Assembly: GCA_038056915.1 (NCBI GenBank)
Contig: JBBUEO010000011.1
Coordinates: forward strand, 1 to 13,019
Length of the DNA stretch: 13,019 bases
Origin: JBBUEO01 sp038056915
GTDB taxonomy: Bacteria > Patescibacteriota > UBA1384 > UBA12157 > JAENIV01
Direction: 5' to 3'
Below the pieces are notes generated by a model. It did not search any database. It was not told where the DNA came from and worked only from the letters and a program-made list of their open reading frames with translations. Position numbers and translations under genes: made by a program. Shown here in pieces: positions 6,262 to 12,236 of this stretch; the first letter of the stretch is position 1, and every line of letters begins with the position of its first letter.

Positions 6262-6930
6262 ATGATAAGAAAAATACCTTTAGCGACAAATGAGATTTAC
6301 CACATTTTTAACAGGAGTATTTCTGATTTTAGAATATTTAATAATGATGTCGAATTTATGAGAATGATAGAATTGATGCGATATTATCAAATAGTAAGCC
6401 CTATAAGATTCTCAGATTTTATTGAGTTGCAAGGTGTCCAAAAAGAAGGGTTCAATAATTTTTTCGAAATTATTTCAAAAAATAAAGAAAGAATTGTCCA
6501 GATCGTCGCTTACTGTTTAATGCCTACACATATTCATCTAGTCATTAAGCAATTATCGAAAAATGGTATTTCAAACTATATGAGAAAAATCTTAGATAGT
6601 TATACTCGTTATTTTAATCTCTCGCACAAAAGAAAAGGTCCTTTATGGGAAGGTAAATTTAAAAGTGTTTTAGTTGAAAATGACGAACAACTTAATCACC
6701 TGGTAAGATATATTCACCTAAATCCATCGACTACCAAACTTGTTCACAAACCAGAGTATTGGTTATACTCATCATATAAAGAATATCTCGAACAAAAGGG
6801 TAGAAATTTGTTTATCTGCCAATTCAGTGATTTGATGAACATTAGGCCAAAATTATATCAAAAGTTTGTAAATGATCAAATATCCTACCAACAAGAGCTC
6901 GCTAAAATAAAAAATCTGATAATGGATTGA
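6262..6930 (+). CDS. RAYT / Y1-family (IS200-like) transposase
   Basis: HUH single-strand transposase of the REP-associated tyrosine transposase family. 222 aa. Visible: an N-terminal YHIFNRSI segment typical of the family, the HUH motif in LMPTHIHLVI (His90, His92), then YTRYFN (114-119), GPLWEGKFKS (126-135), and VRYIHLNPS, whose Tyr150 is at the place of the catalytic Tyr of the E. coli REP transposase (remembered as in xYIxxNP), and YSSYKEY (169-175). All catalytic residues are present, so it looks intact. An insertion of about 25 residues (about 50-75) between the first strand region and the HUH strand makes it longer than the 165-aa E. coli protein. Related hairpins flank it on both sides, the probable substrates. 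Whether it still moves or has been domesticated cannot be judged. Confidence 0.93.
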   Translation: MIRKIPLATNEIYHIFNRSISDFRIFNNDVEFMRMIELMRYYQIVSPIRFSDFIELQGVQKEGFNNFFEIISKNKERIVQIVAYCLMPTHIHLVIKQLSKNGISNYMRKILDSYTRYFNLSHKRKGPLWEGKFKSVLVENDEQLNHLVRYIHLNPSTTKLVHKPEYWLYSSYKEYLEQKGRNLFICQFSDLMNIRPKLYQKFVNDQISYQQELAKIKNLIMD

Positions 6931-6948
6931 AATAGTTATAGCCATCCC

Positions 6949-6989
6949 AACCTCTTAAACCTCACTTCCGAAGTGAGGTTTAAGAGGTT
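6949..6989. repeat. REP-like long hairpin, right of the transposase, overlapping a gene end
   Basis: Perfect inverted repeat with 20-base arms (6949-6968 and 6970-6989) around a single central C: AACC + TCTTAAA + the same 19-base core CCTCACTTCCGAAGTGAGG + TTTAAGA + GGTT. It starts 18 bases after the transposase stop. Its right arm contains the last codons (Thr, Ser, stop) of the minus-strand gene at 6980-7738. Neither strand shows a U run after the stem, so it is not a classical terminator, though it could protect mRNA 3' ends. Confidence 0.9.
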
Positions 6990-7738
6990 AAATTTGCCAA
7001 TTTTAAATGCCAGAGAGTCCATTTTCGGAGATTTTTTAATTGTCGCTTCGACAGAATATCGCAGGCCCAGTTCCAATGGAAAGAAACCCAATCGCCGACT
7101 TTCGGATTTTCTAAAAAGCTCTTATCACGGAACTTATAATCGATTTTTTTAATCTCTGATGTTCCAAAAGATAATTTTTTTGAAAGAATTAATGGCTGGT
7201 ATTCGATATCCAAAGTTTCTTTTTCGATCTTGATAATTCTCCCCCAACTAATTTTACAATTGTTGATTGTTTCGATAACTGGACCCAAATCAATTCCCCG
7301 CCAGCTGCCGAATCTTTGATAAATTTCAAAAACATGAAAAGCATGATAGGGTTTAGACCCAGCGGAGATTTTGCCAGCGAATAAATCAAAAACTAGCGGT
7401 TTTGCCCTTTTACTGAAACGGTCTTTCAAATGCTTATAGAATTTATTTATACTAATATTATTTAAAAGTTCATTCCCCAGCCAAAAGGCTTCAACAACTC
7501 GCCAATCAAACGGATCTTTAATTCTATTTTCGCTGGCAATAAATTGAATATAAGGAAAAGCGGCCTCAAACTCGCAAAGAATTTCTCGTAATTTTTTATC
7601 GTTAACTTTGCTGGCGGTGCGTTCAAATAAATCTAAATTGGCATCCGGACCGCAATATTTAAGACGGTTGGACGAGAAAGAATATCGCGCCCATAAAATA
7701 GTTCCGGGGACTTTGATCAATTTATTAGACTCGGACAT
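6980..7738 (-). CDS. DUF6390-like protein with HypC-like C-terminal domain; candidate hydrogenase accessory factor
   Basis: 252 aa, no membrane segment. The N-terminal part has RYSFSSNRLKYCGPDA (18-33) and the middle HAFHVFEIY (132-140), motifs I associate from memory with family DUF6390, often found near [NiFe] hydrogenase genes; the family number is unchecked. The C-terminal part (about 161-242) resembles HypC: a Cys at 161 followed by a strand (SWGRIIKIE) and then GDWVSFHWNWACDIL at 215-229, to be compared with GDWLLCHADLAINKI in the HypC two genes upstream (identical GDWxxxH spacing). This suggests a role in handling the Fe(CN)2CO group or binding the large subunit precursor; that is inference. 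The ATG overlaps the end of the EamA gene by 14 bases, implying coupling. The final codons come from the REP-like hairpin, so the original C-terminus may have been changed by its insertion. Confidence 0.75.
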   Translation of the reverse strand: MSESNKLIKVPGTILWARYSFSSNRLKYCGPDANLDLFERTASKVNDKKLREILCEFEAAFPYIQFIASENRIKDPFDWRVVEAFWLGNELLNNISINKFYKHLKDRFSKRAKPLVFDLFAGKISAGSKPYHAFHVFEIYQRFGSWRGIDLGPVIETINNCKISWGRIIKIEKETLDIEYQPLILSKKLSFGTSEIKKIDYKFRDKSFLENPKVGDWVSFHWNWACDILSKRQLKNLRKWTLWHLKLANLTS

Positions 7739-8663
7739 ATTGTAACTTCAAATCTTTTCTTGGCAAACGGATTTTACTAAACACGAAGACTGCCAGACAG
7801 ATTAAAATTACACCAATTAATTGCTTGTAATCAAGTCTATGAGTGACAAAAATTGAGTTTAATATTACGGTAACAGGAAACCCTAAAGTCAAAATTGATG
7901 TTACCACCGATGCCGGCGCGTGTTTAAGTCCTGTATACCAAGTTGTCACATAGCCAAATAGCAGAATCCCGGTACCGATTAACCACCACCACTGGACAAG
8001 ATTGAGATGTTGGATATTGCTCCAACGATGAGTGTATGCCAAAAATCCGACTAAAATTAAAGAACCGAAAAACATTCTCCCCCAAGCGACAATCATTGAT
8101 GGTAATTTTTTTAAGGCCGCTTTGGCGATAATAAACTCAATTGCCCAGAAGAAAACGGCTAAAAAAACTAACTTTTCACCCTGGCCGATGACCCAATTTT
8201 TGGGGCCACCGGCAAGATAGATTCCGGCTAATAACACCCCTAATGCCCCAATTTGCCAAAAACTTAATCTTTCTTTAAGGAATATTATCGCTAACACTGC
8301 CACCCATAAAAACAAAGTTTTATGAATAAAAGCGCCGTTTAAAGCGGCTGAAGAAGAAATTGATAATCCCTTAAAGAATAAAAGAAATGGGATGCTGCCG
8401 CCGATTAGACCAATTACAAATAGTAAACCCCATTGCTTTAAAGTCAATTTTTTTAAACTCACCCATTTAGATATCCCCAAAACTAAGGCTGACAAAAAAA
8501 TTGCCACGATAATGTTTCGAACAGAAGTTAGAAGGAAGATGTCTTTAATAATTTTACTCACATAAGCAGCATTAAGAAAAATCGCAACTCCCGAAATAAG
8601 AGCGGTGGCGAAAGAAAAAAATATTCCCTTTTTTAGATTAATTTTTACCTCCCGTGAAGACAC
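7725..8663 (-). CDS. EamA/DMT-superfamily transporter, 10 membrane helices
   Basis: Inner-membrane permease of the drug/metabolite transporter superfamily. 312 aa with about ten hydrophobic segments (roughly 11-33, 48-67, 77-101, 105-127, 134-151, 162-184, 190-212, 225-248, 251-273, 279-298), forming the two EamA repeats typical of the family. Its substrate cannot be read from sequence; members export amino acids or metabolites or import nucleotide sugars. It overlaps hypC by 19 bases upstream and the DUF6390-like gene by 14 bases downstream, so it is translated within the putative hydrogenase-maturation unit and may serve it. The start is uncertain: GTG at 8663 has no good ribosome binding site, while GGGAGG (8655-8650) lies just downstream and would suit an ATT codon five bases later, a rare start. 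Confidence 0.9.
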   Translation of the reverse strand: MSSREVKINLKKGIFFSFATALISGVAIFLNAAYVSKIIKDIFLLTSVRNIIVAIFLSALVLGISKWVSLKKLTLKQWGLLFVIGLIGGSIPFLLFFKGLSISSSAALNGAFIHKTLFLWVAVLAIIFLKERLSFWQIGALGVLLAGIYLAGGPKNWVIGQGEKLVFLAVFFWAIEFIIAKAALKKLPSMIVAWGRMFFGSLILVGFLAYTHRWSNIQHLNLVQWWWLIGTGILLFGYVTTWYTGLKHAPASVVTSILTLGFPVTVILNSIFVTHRLDYKQLIGVILICLAVFVFSKIRLPRKDLKLQYVRV

Positions 8664-8860
8664 GCCCGATTTAAGGCTAAAATCTCCTTTGCCTCGCTTT
8701 GATCAATTTTATTTATCGCCAAATCGGCATGACAAAGTAGCCAATCGCCTGTTTGAAGAGTCTCGGAAACTAAAGAAGTATTAATCATTCGCTTATCTTC
8801 AAGCTGACATTTTGACTTGGAGAGAAGTTTTTTAATTTGAACTGGTTTAGCCAGACACAT
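8645..8860 (-). CDS. hypC: Hydrogenase maturation chaperone HypC
   Basis: Small chaperone that with HypD carries the Fe(CN)2CO group and delivers it to the hydrogenase large subunit precursor. 71 aa, close to the family's 75-90. The signature MCLAKPVQI with Cys2 (exposed after Met removal) is at the N-terminus, and GDWLLCHADLAINKIDQSEA (38-57) corresponds to the family's GDYVLVHxGFAIxxIDxxEA. The central part is a little short compared with E. coli HypC. No hypA, B, D, E or F is in the window, so these must lie elsewhere or in the flanking genome. It follows a small membrane protein gene by 28 bases and overlaps the EamA gene. Its presence supports a functional [NiFe] enzyme, most simply the one at 3317-5064. 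Confidence 0.92.
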   Translation of the reverse strand: MCLAKPVQIKKLLSKSKCQLEDKRMINTSLVSETLQTGDWLLCHADLAINKIDQSEAKEILALNRACLHGR

Positions 8861-8888
8861 TGGGAATTCTTTCTACTTTTCTCAAAAT

Positions 8889-9080
8889 CTAATTTAAAGC
8901 ATTCCAGAAAAACCAGATTGCCCCGACCAAAAAAAAGACTAGGGCTGCCACGGTAACATAGGTCATAGATTGATCATAGCTGGCATTATCAGCGGCGACA
9001 AAAATCCGGTCAATGCCTAAAAGCAAAACCCCAATGCCTAAAATTACGATGCCAACCGTAATTTTTTGACTTTTTTTCAT
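8889..9080 (-). CDS. Small two-helix membrane protein, 63 aa
   Basis: Short hydrophobic protein: a Lys-rich start (MKKSQK), helix 1 at about 7-24 (ITVGIVILGIGVLLLGID), a polar link (AADNASYDQSM) and helix 2 at about 40-59 (YVTVAALVFFLVGAIWFFW). No family recognised. The ATG at 9080 lies one base from the assembly gap, so the true start could be further upstream inside the gap, and no ribosome binding site can be seen. It lies between the thioredoxin-like gene and hypC on the same strand, 28 bases before hypC, and is probably in the same transcript. Hydrophobicity and codon-level openness support a real gene, but its role is unknown. Confidence 0.65.
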   Translation of the reverse strand: MKKSQKITVGIVILGIGVLLLGIDRIFVAADNASYDQSMTYVTVAALVFFLVGAIWFFWNALN

Positions 9081-9081
9081 C

Positions 9082-9181
9082 NNNNNNNNNNNNNNNNNNN
9101 NNNNNNNNNNNNNNNNNNNNNNNNNNNNNNNNNNNNNNNNNNNNNNNNNNNNNNNNNNNNNNNNNNNNNNNNNNNNNNNNN
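9082..9181. other. Assembly gap of 100 N
   Basis: Exactly 100 undetermined bases, the conventional size for a scaffold gap of unknown length. It hides the end of the thioredoxin-like gene and possibly the start of the small membrane protein. Adjacency of the sequences left and right depends on read-pair or similar linkage and is not proven by sequence. Any reading frame drawn through it is meaningless. Confidence 0.98.
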
Positions 9182-9588
9182 TCGTCAAGCCATTTTTTTA
9201 AAGTCTCTTTTGTTTGGTAACCAACTAATCGTTCGCCGTTTGCTCCAATAAAAGTTGGCGTACCGGAAACATTATACTGCTTCCATAAATCAGTATTTTC
9301 GCCGACATTCATCGGTTTTACACTATATCCTTGTTTGCCTAATTCTTCAAGAACTTTCTTTTCTTCCACGCACCAATGACAAGAATCAGAATAAAAATAC
9401 ATCACTTTGGCATCTTCGGCAAAATATGAATTAGTCTTTGTATTTTCTTCTTGGACTCCGGCCACTTCCGATGAGGGCTCGGGGCTTAAGGCAACTTGTT
9501 TTTTACTTAGCCGAAAATAACCGAACAGACCCAAACCAACCACCACAATTAGACTAATGATGATAATTAATGACCAGTCTTTACGCAA
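9182..9588 (-). CDS. Membrane-anchored thioredoxin-like protein, 3' end in the gap
   Basis: Predicted extracytoplasmic thiol-disulfide protein: a single N-terminal membrane anchor (about 6-26), a Ser/Pro/Glu linker, then a thioredoxin fold with the redox motif CHWC at 70-73 and the cis-proline loop SGTPTF at 108-113 (Pro111). The last visible residues (TKETLKKWLD) are in the final helix of the fold, so little is missing. The start is TTG at 9588: AAAGGAG lies five to six bases before it, whereas the upstream in-frame TTG at 9609 contains that ribosome binding site within its own reading frame and is rejected. The CxWC form is common in thioredoxin_7/DUF255-like proteins; oxidase, reductase or isomerase activity cannot be told apart. 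It may lead the transcript that continues through hypC. Confidence 0.87.
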
Positions 9589-9616
9589 AGTTGCTCCTTT
9601 CAGTCGCAATAGCTAC

Positions 9617-9718
9617 TACAAAATACAAAAGCTTACGAAAATACGAAATTATTTTTTGTATTTTTGTATCATTTTGTCCGCCTCGGCGAGCCGAGACGAG
9701 ACGGGTATTTCGTAGTCG
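9617..9718. repeat. Intergenic degenerate repeats with GC-rich hairpin
   Basis: The 130 bases between GAPDH and the thioredoxin-like gene are filled with short related words (ACAAAATACAAAA at 9617-9629, TACGAAAATACGAAA after it, TTTTTGTATTTTTGT at 9660-9667 in inverse sense, GTATTTCGTAG near 9705-9716). Within it a GC-rich stem 9679-9687 / 9690-9698 (CGCCTCGGC and GCCGAGACG) pairs fully on the minus-strand RNA if one G-U is allowed. Lying 20 bases after the GAPDH stop, this stem could end or protect the GAPDH transcript, but no U run follows directly. Confidence 0.5.
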
Positions 9719-10723
9719 TTAATTTATCTTTTCTTCAATATATTTACAAAATTGTGCTAAACGATAAGAATATCCTAATTCATTATCATACCACGCTACT
9801 ACTCTGGCAAGATTGCCGCCGACAACTTGGGTGGACAAAAGGTCAACAATGGCAGCAGCTGGGTTGCCTTTAAAATCAACCGAGACTAAAGGTTCTTGAG
9901 AAACTGACAAAGCTCCCTGATAATCAGGATCTTGGGCCGCTTTTTTAAAGGCTTGATTAATTTCTTGGACATCAGTATTTTTCTTAAGTAGAACGATAAA
10001 CTCCAGTAAAGAAACCGTTGATGTCGGCACTCGATAAGAAATCCCATCCATTTTGCCGTCCAAGGTCGGCAGGACTTTGGCGGCGGCTTTTGTCGCGCCG
10101 GTGGTGGTGGGAATAATTGAAATGGCAGCGGCTCTTGAGCGCCGTAAATCCTTATGGCTATCATCTTGAAGACGCTGATCCATGGTATAAGCATGGATAG
10201 TTGTCATGGTTGACTTTTCAATCCCAAAATTTTTTTCTACGACTTCAGCAATTGGAACTAAACAATTAGTGGTGCAGGAAGCCATCGATATAATTTTATC
10301 TTCTACTTTTAAATCCTTCTCATTGATGCCGAAAACAAAAGTTTTGATTGGTTTATCTCCTTTAGCGGGAGCGGTAATAACTACTAAACCTGCCCCGGCT
10401 TTAAGATGACCAGAAGCGCCATCATAATCGGTAAAAACCCCGGTTGATTCGATGACTAAATCAACCCCTAAATCCTTCCAAGGAAGTCGGCTTGGATCTT
10501 TTTGGGAAAAAATCTTGATCTTTCGGCTATTTACTACCAGCTCATTGCCTCTTAACTCCACCTCGGCATTCAACCGGCCATAATTGGAATCGTATTTTAA
10601 TAGATGGGTAAGGGTCTTTAGCTCGGCTAAATCATTGATGGCAACAATCTCAAGATCAGACTCTAAACCCGCCCGAAGAAACGTTCTCCCGATTCTTCCA
10701 AAACCATTTATGGCAATTTTCAT
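9719..10723 (-). CDS. gap: Glyceraldehyde-3-phosphate dehydrogenase, NAD type
   Basis: Oxidises glyceraldehyde 3-phosphate to 1,3-bisphosphoglycerate with NAD, supplying the substrate for PGK. 334 aa, the normal length. Visible: the Rossmann loop NGFGRIGR at 6-13, Asp31 in AINDL at the usual NAD-selecting position, the catalytic Cys150 in MASCTTNCL, the catalytic His177 in IHAYTMDQ, the phosphate-binding PTTTGATKA region and AWYDNELGYSYR near the C-terminus. A small oddity is Met for the usual Asn in HAYTNDQ. The ATG at 10723 has GGAGGT six bases upstream, a strong site. It follows the ASCH gene by 38 bases on the same strand, so it is probably the last gene of the aldolase-PfkB-ASCH-GAPDH cluster. 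Confidence 0.97.
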   Translation of the reverse strand: MKIAINGFGRIGRTFLRAGLESDLEIVAINDLAELKTLTHLLKYDSNYGRLNAEVELRGNELVVNSRKIKIFSQKDPSRLPWKDLGVDLVIESTGVFTDYDGASGHLKAGAGLVVITAPAKGDKPIKTFVFGINEKDLKVEDKIISMASCTTNCLVPIAEVVEKNFGIEKSTMTTIHAYTMDQRLQDDSHKDLRRSRAAAISIIPTTTGATKAAAKVLPTLDGKMDGISYRVPTSTVSLLEFIVLLKKNTDVQEINQAFKKAAQDPDYQGALSVSQEPLVSVDFKGNPAAAIVDLLSTQVVGGNLARVVAWYDNELGYSYRLAQFCKYIEEKIN

Positions 10724-10761
10724 TTTTTGACCTCCAAAAAATAGTTAGTAATTAAATTTTA

Positions 10762-11160
10762 CTACAAATGCTCATCAATTACCAACCATGGCCGCCGATC
10801 AGTTTTTTTATAATTTATTGGGGATAGAAACTTTTGGGGATTTTTTAAAAAAATAATCGTCGCAAAATGGGCTTGGTTTTTATTTTGCCAAAAGCTTTCC
10901 TCCATCCCCGCTGAATGATATTTTTGCTTAATTTCTTCCACTGATTCGGGAGTTAATTTTTCATAATAAAGACAATTGTCAACTTTGACTTTGCCGATAA
11001 TCTTCCCACCGGCGTTTTTTAAAAGAATTTCATCATCTTTAGCAACTTGCCCGTATGGCGAAATTCTTTTTTGGGAAAGCCGAATTTCTACCTCTTTTTC
11101 ACCGGAGATAATCTTATCGGCGACACCTTTTAGGAAAATCGCAAGGTGTCGGCGGGCCAT
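10762..11160 (-). CDS. Small ASCH-domain protein
   Basis: 132 aa, soluble. The ASCH (PUA-like) signature is visible: LKGVADKIISGEKEVEIRLS at 10-29, containing the GxKxxExR motif at 20-27, then a GQVAKDDEILLKN strand pair and GGKIIGKVKVD, as in the family's beta-barrel that is thought to bind RNA or modified nucleotides. The C-terminal part (SFWQNKNQAHFATIIFL, RRPWLVID) is typical of a small-protein subfamily also seen as stand-alone genes. Function is unknown. The ATG at 11160 lies inside the PfkB gene, a 31-base overlap in another frame; no later start would keep the first strand, so the overlap seems real. Its place between PfkB and GAPDH suggests co-expression, possibly without functional link. 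Confidence 0.8.
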   Translation of the reverse strand: MARRHLAIFLKGVADKIISGEKEVEIRLSQKRISPYGQVAKDDEILLKNAGGKIIGKVKVDNCLYYEKLTPESVEEIKQKYHSAGMEESFWQNKNQAHFATIIFLKNPQKFLSPINYKKTDRRPWLVIDEHL

Positions 11161-12137
11161 CGATACTCCTTTGCCCTCCTCTTAATAGTTGTTTTTTTTA
11201 GCAGTCCTTCTTGAGCGCCGATTTTTTCAATCACTGAAGCGCTATTGATTACTCCCCATTTAAGACAAGTCTGTAGGTTTTCTCCATTTATCATACCACC
11301 TAAAAACCCAGCGGCAAAGGAATCTCCTGCGCCGGTGGCATCTAATCGGTGACCAGGATAAATGCCTACTTTGAAGAATTCCTCATCGCTATAGACCCAA
11401 GCGCCTTCTTTGCCGCCGGTGATAACGACAATTTTTGGTCCTTGAAGATGAATGACTCTGGCAATTTCCTTGACGGTCTTTACTCCTGTAAGACCGCTTA
11501 ATTTTTGGGCTTCTTCACGGTTTAGAAAAATGATGTTGACTAATTGTAAAAGTCCGCCAAAGGAAGACAGACCCTTAGTAATTTGAACAGAACCGGGGTT
11601 GAGTGCAATTTGAATCTTCTTTTGAACTACCCAGCTGACTATTTGGTTATAGAGTCTTTCGAAATCTTTTCCCATAGGACCTAAATAGAACCATTTAGTT
11701 GATAAGTCCGCCGGTAAAGGAAAATCGACGGGTGAATAAGCATGGTAGACAAAAATAGTCCGCTCACCCTTATAGGAAACAATCACCGAAAAACTTGTTT
11801 TGCGGCTTTTATAAACTTTGAGATAACTAGTGTCGACTTTTTGATTTTTTAATTTACTTTGTACTTCTTGGCCAGCATTGTCGTCTCCTAAAGCAGAGAT
11901 GATCGCTGTTTTAAGACCGATTTTTGCCAAACCCGCGGCGACATTAGCGGCTGTACCGCCAATAGAAAATTCAACCTCGGAAATAGAAATTTTATCGCCT
12001 AAACCAAAAACTAAATATTTATCGAAGGAATTACGGGAAGAAATTTCTTCTCCCTCAACTGGCTTTTCCATCTCCTCAAGAGAGGGAAATATAAAAATAT
12101 CTCTCATGGCATCGCCGATTGTAATAACATCGTACAT
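11130..12137 (-). CDS. PfkB-family (ribokinase-like) sugar or nucleoside kinase
   Basis: ATP-dependent kinase of the ribokinase fold. 335 aa. Visible: the N-terminal GDAMRDIF, the first PfkB signature around GGTAANVAAGLAKIG (60-74), NREEA at 206-210, ITGGKEGAWV at 239-248 and the second signature DATGAGDSFAAGF (266-278) with the catalytic base Asp272. Substrate cannot be read from these motifs: ribose, fructose, fructose 6-phosphate and nucleosides are all possible. The position next to fructose-bisphosphate aldolase and GAPDH makes a 6-phosphofructokinase-like role in glycolysis attractive, but that rests on context. No ribosome binding site precedes the ATG at 12137; the 99-base space to the aldolase gene is a repeat-rich AT stretch. 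Its end overlaps the ASCH gene by 31 bases. Confidence 0.92.
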   Translation of the reverse strand: MYDVITIGDAMRDIFIFPSLEEMEKPVEGEEISSRNSFDKYLVFGLGDKISISEVEFSIGGTAANVAAGLAKIGLKTAIISALGDDNAGQEVQSKLKNQKVDTSYLKVYKSRKTSFSVIVSYKGERTIFVYHAYSPVDFPLPADLSTKWFYLGPMGKDFERLYNQIVSWVVQKKIQIALNPGSVQITKGLSSFGGLLQLVNIIFLNREEAQKLSGLTGVKTVKEIARVIHLQGPKIVVITGGKEGAWVYSDEEFFKVGIYPGHRLDATGAGDSFAAGFLGGMINGENLQTCLKWGVINSASVIEKIGAQEGLLKKTTIKRRAKEYRWPADTLRFS

Positions 12138-12236
12138 ATTAATTTAAAAGTAAAAGCTTAAAAGTAAAAACTTTATTTAAAAAGTTATAACTTTTTACTT
12201 GAACTTATTACTTTTTCCTTTTGACTTATTAGTTAT
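12138..12236. repeat. AT-rich intergenic stretch with direct repeat and palindrome
   Basis: Almost only A and T with scattered G/C. A 12-base word TTAAAAGTAAAA occurs at 12144-12155 and again at 12158-12169 (period 14); a perfect 20-base palindrome of the form TAAAAAGTTA/TAACTTTTTA occupies 12178-12197; and two related words (ACTTATTACTTTTT, ACTTATTAGTTATTT) follow. The palindrome has T tracts on both strands and might act as a weak terminator after the aldolase gene. No convincing promoter for the kinase gene was found here. Confidence 0.6.

Larger units (their letters stand above)
6202..6989 (+). mobile_element. REPtron-like unit: RAYT transposase between two related hairpins
   Basis: A REP-associated tyrosine transposase gene sits between two long perfect hairpins that share core and end sequences (6202-6240 and 6949-6989). 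In known RAYT systems the enzyme binds and cleaves such palindromic REP sequences as single strands; the pair flanking the gene is the arrangement called a REPtron. Both hairpins are in the same (palindromic) orientation, and no target-site duplication or terminal inverted repeat of the classical DDE type is seen, which fits the HUH mechanism. The boundaries given are the outer hairpin edges and are not proven element ends. Confidence 0.7.

Noticed and set aside
6202..6989. CRISPR array or simple terminators for the two long palindromes
   Set aside because: Only two copies 700 bases apart with a transposase between them, so not CRISPR; no U runs follow the stems, so not ordinary intrinsic terminators.
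9010..9609. Continuous minus-strand frames through the run of N
   Set aside because: The 100 N have no defined frame, so the apparent fusion of the thioredoxin-like gene with downstream sequence is an artefact; the translation after the gap is a wrong frame of the 63-aa membrane protein.
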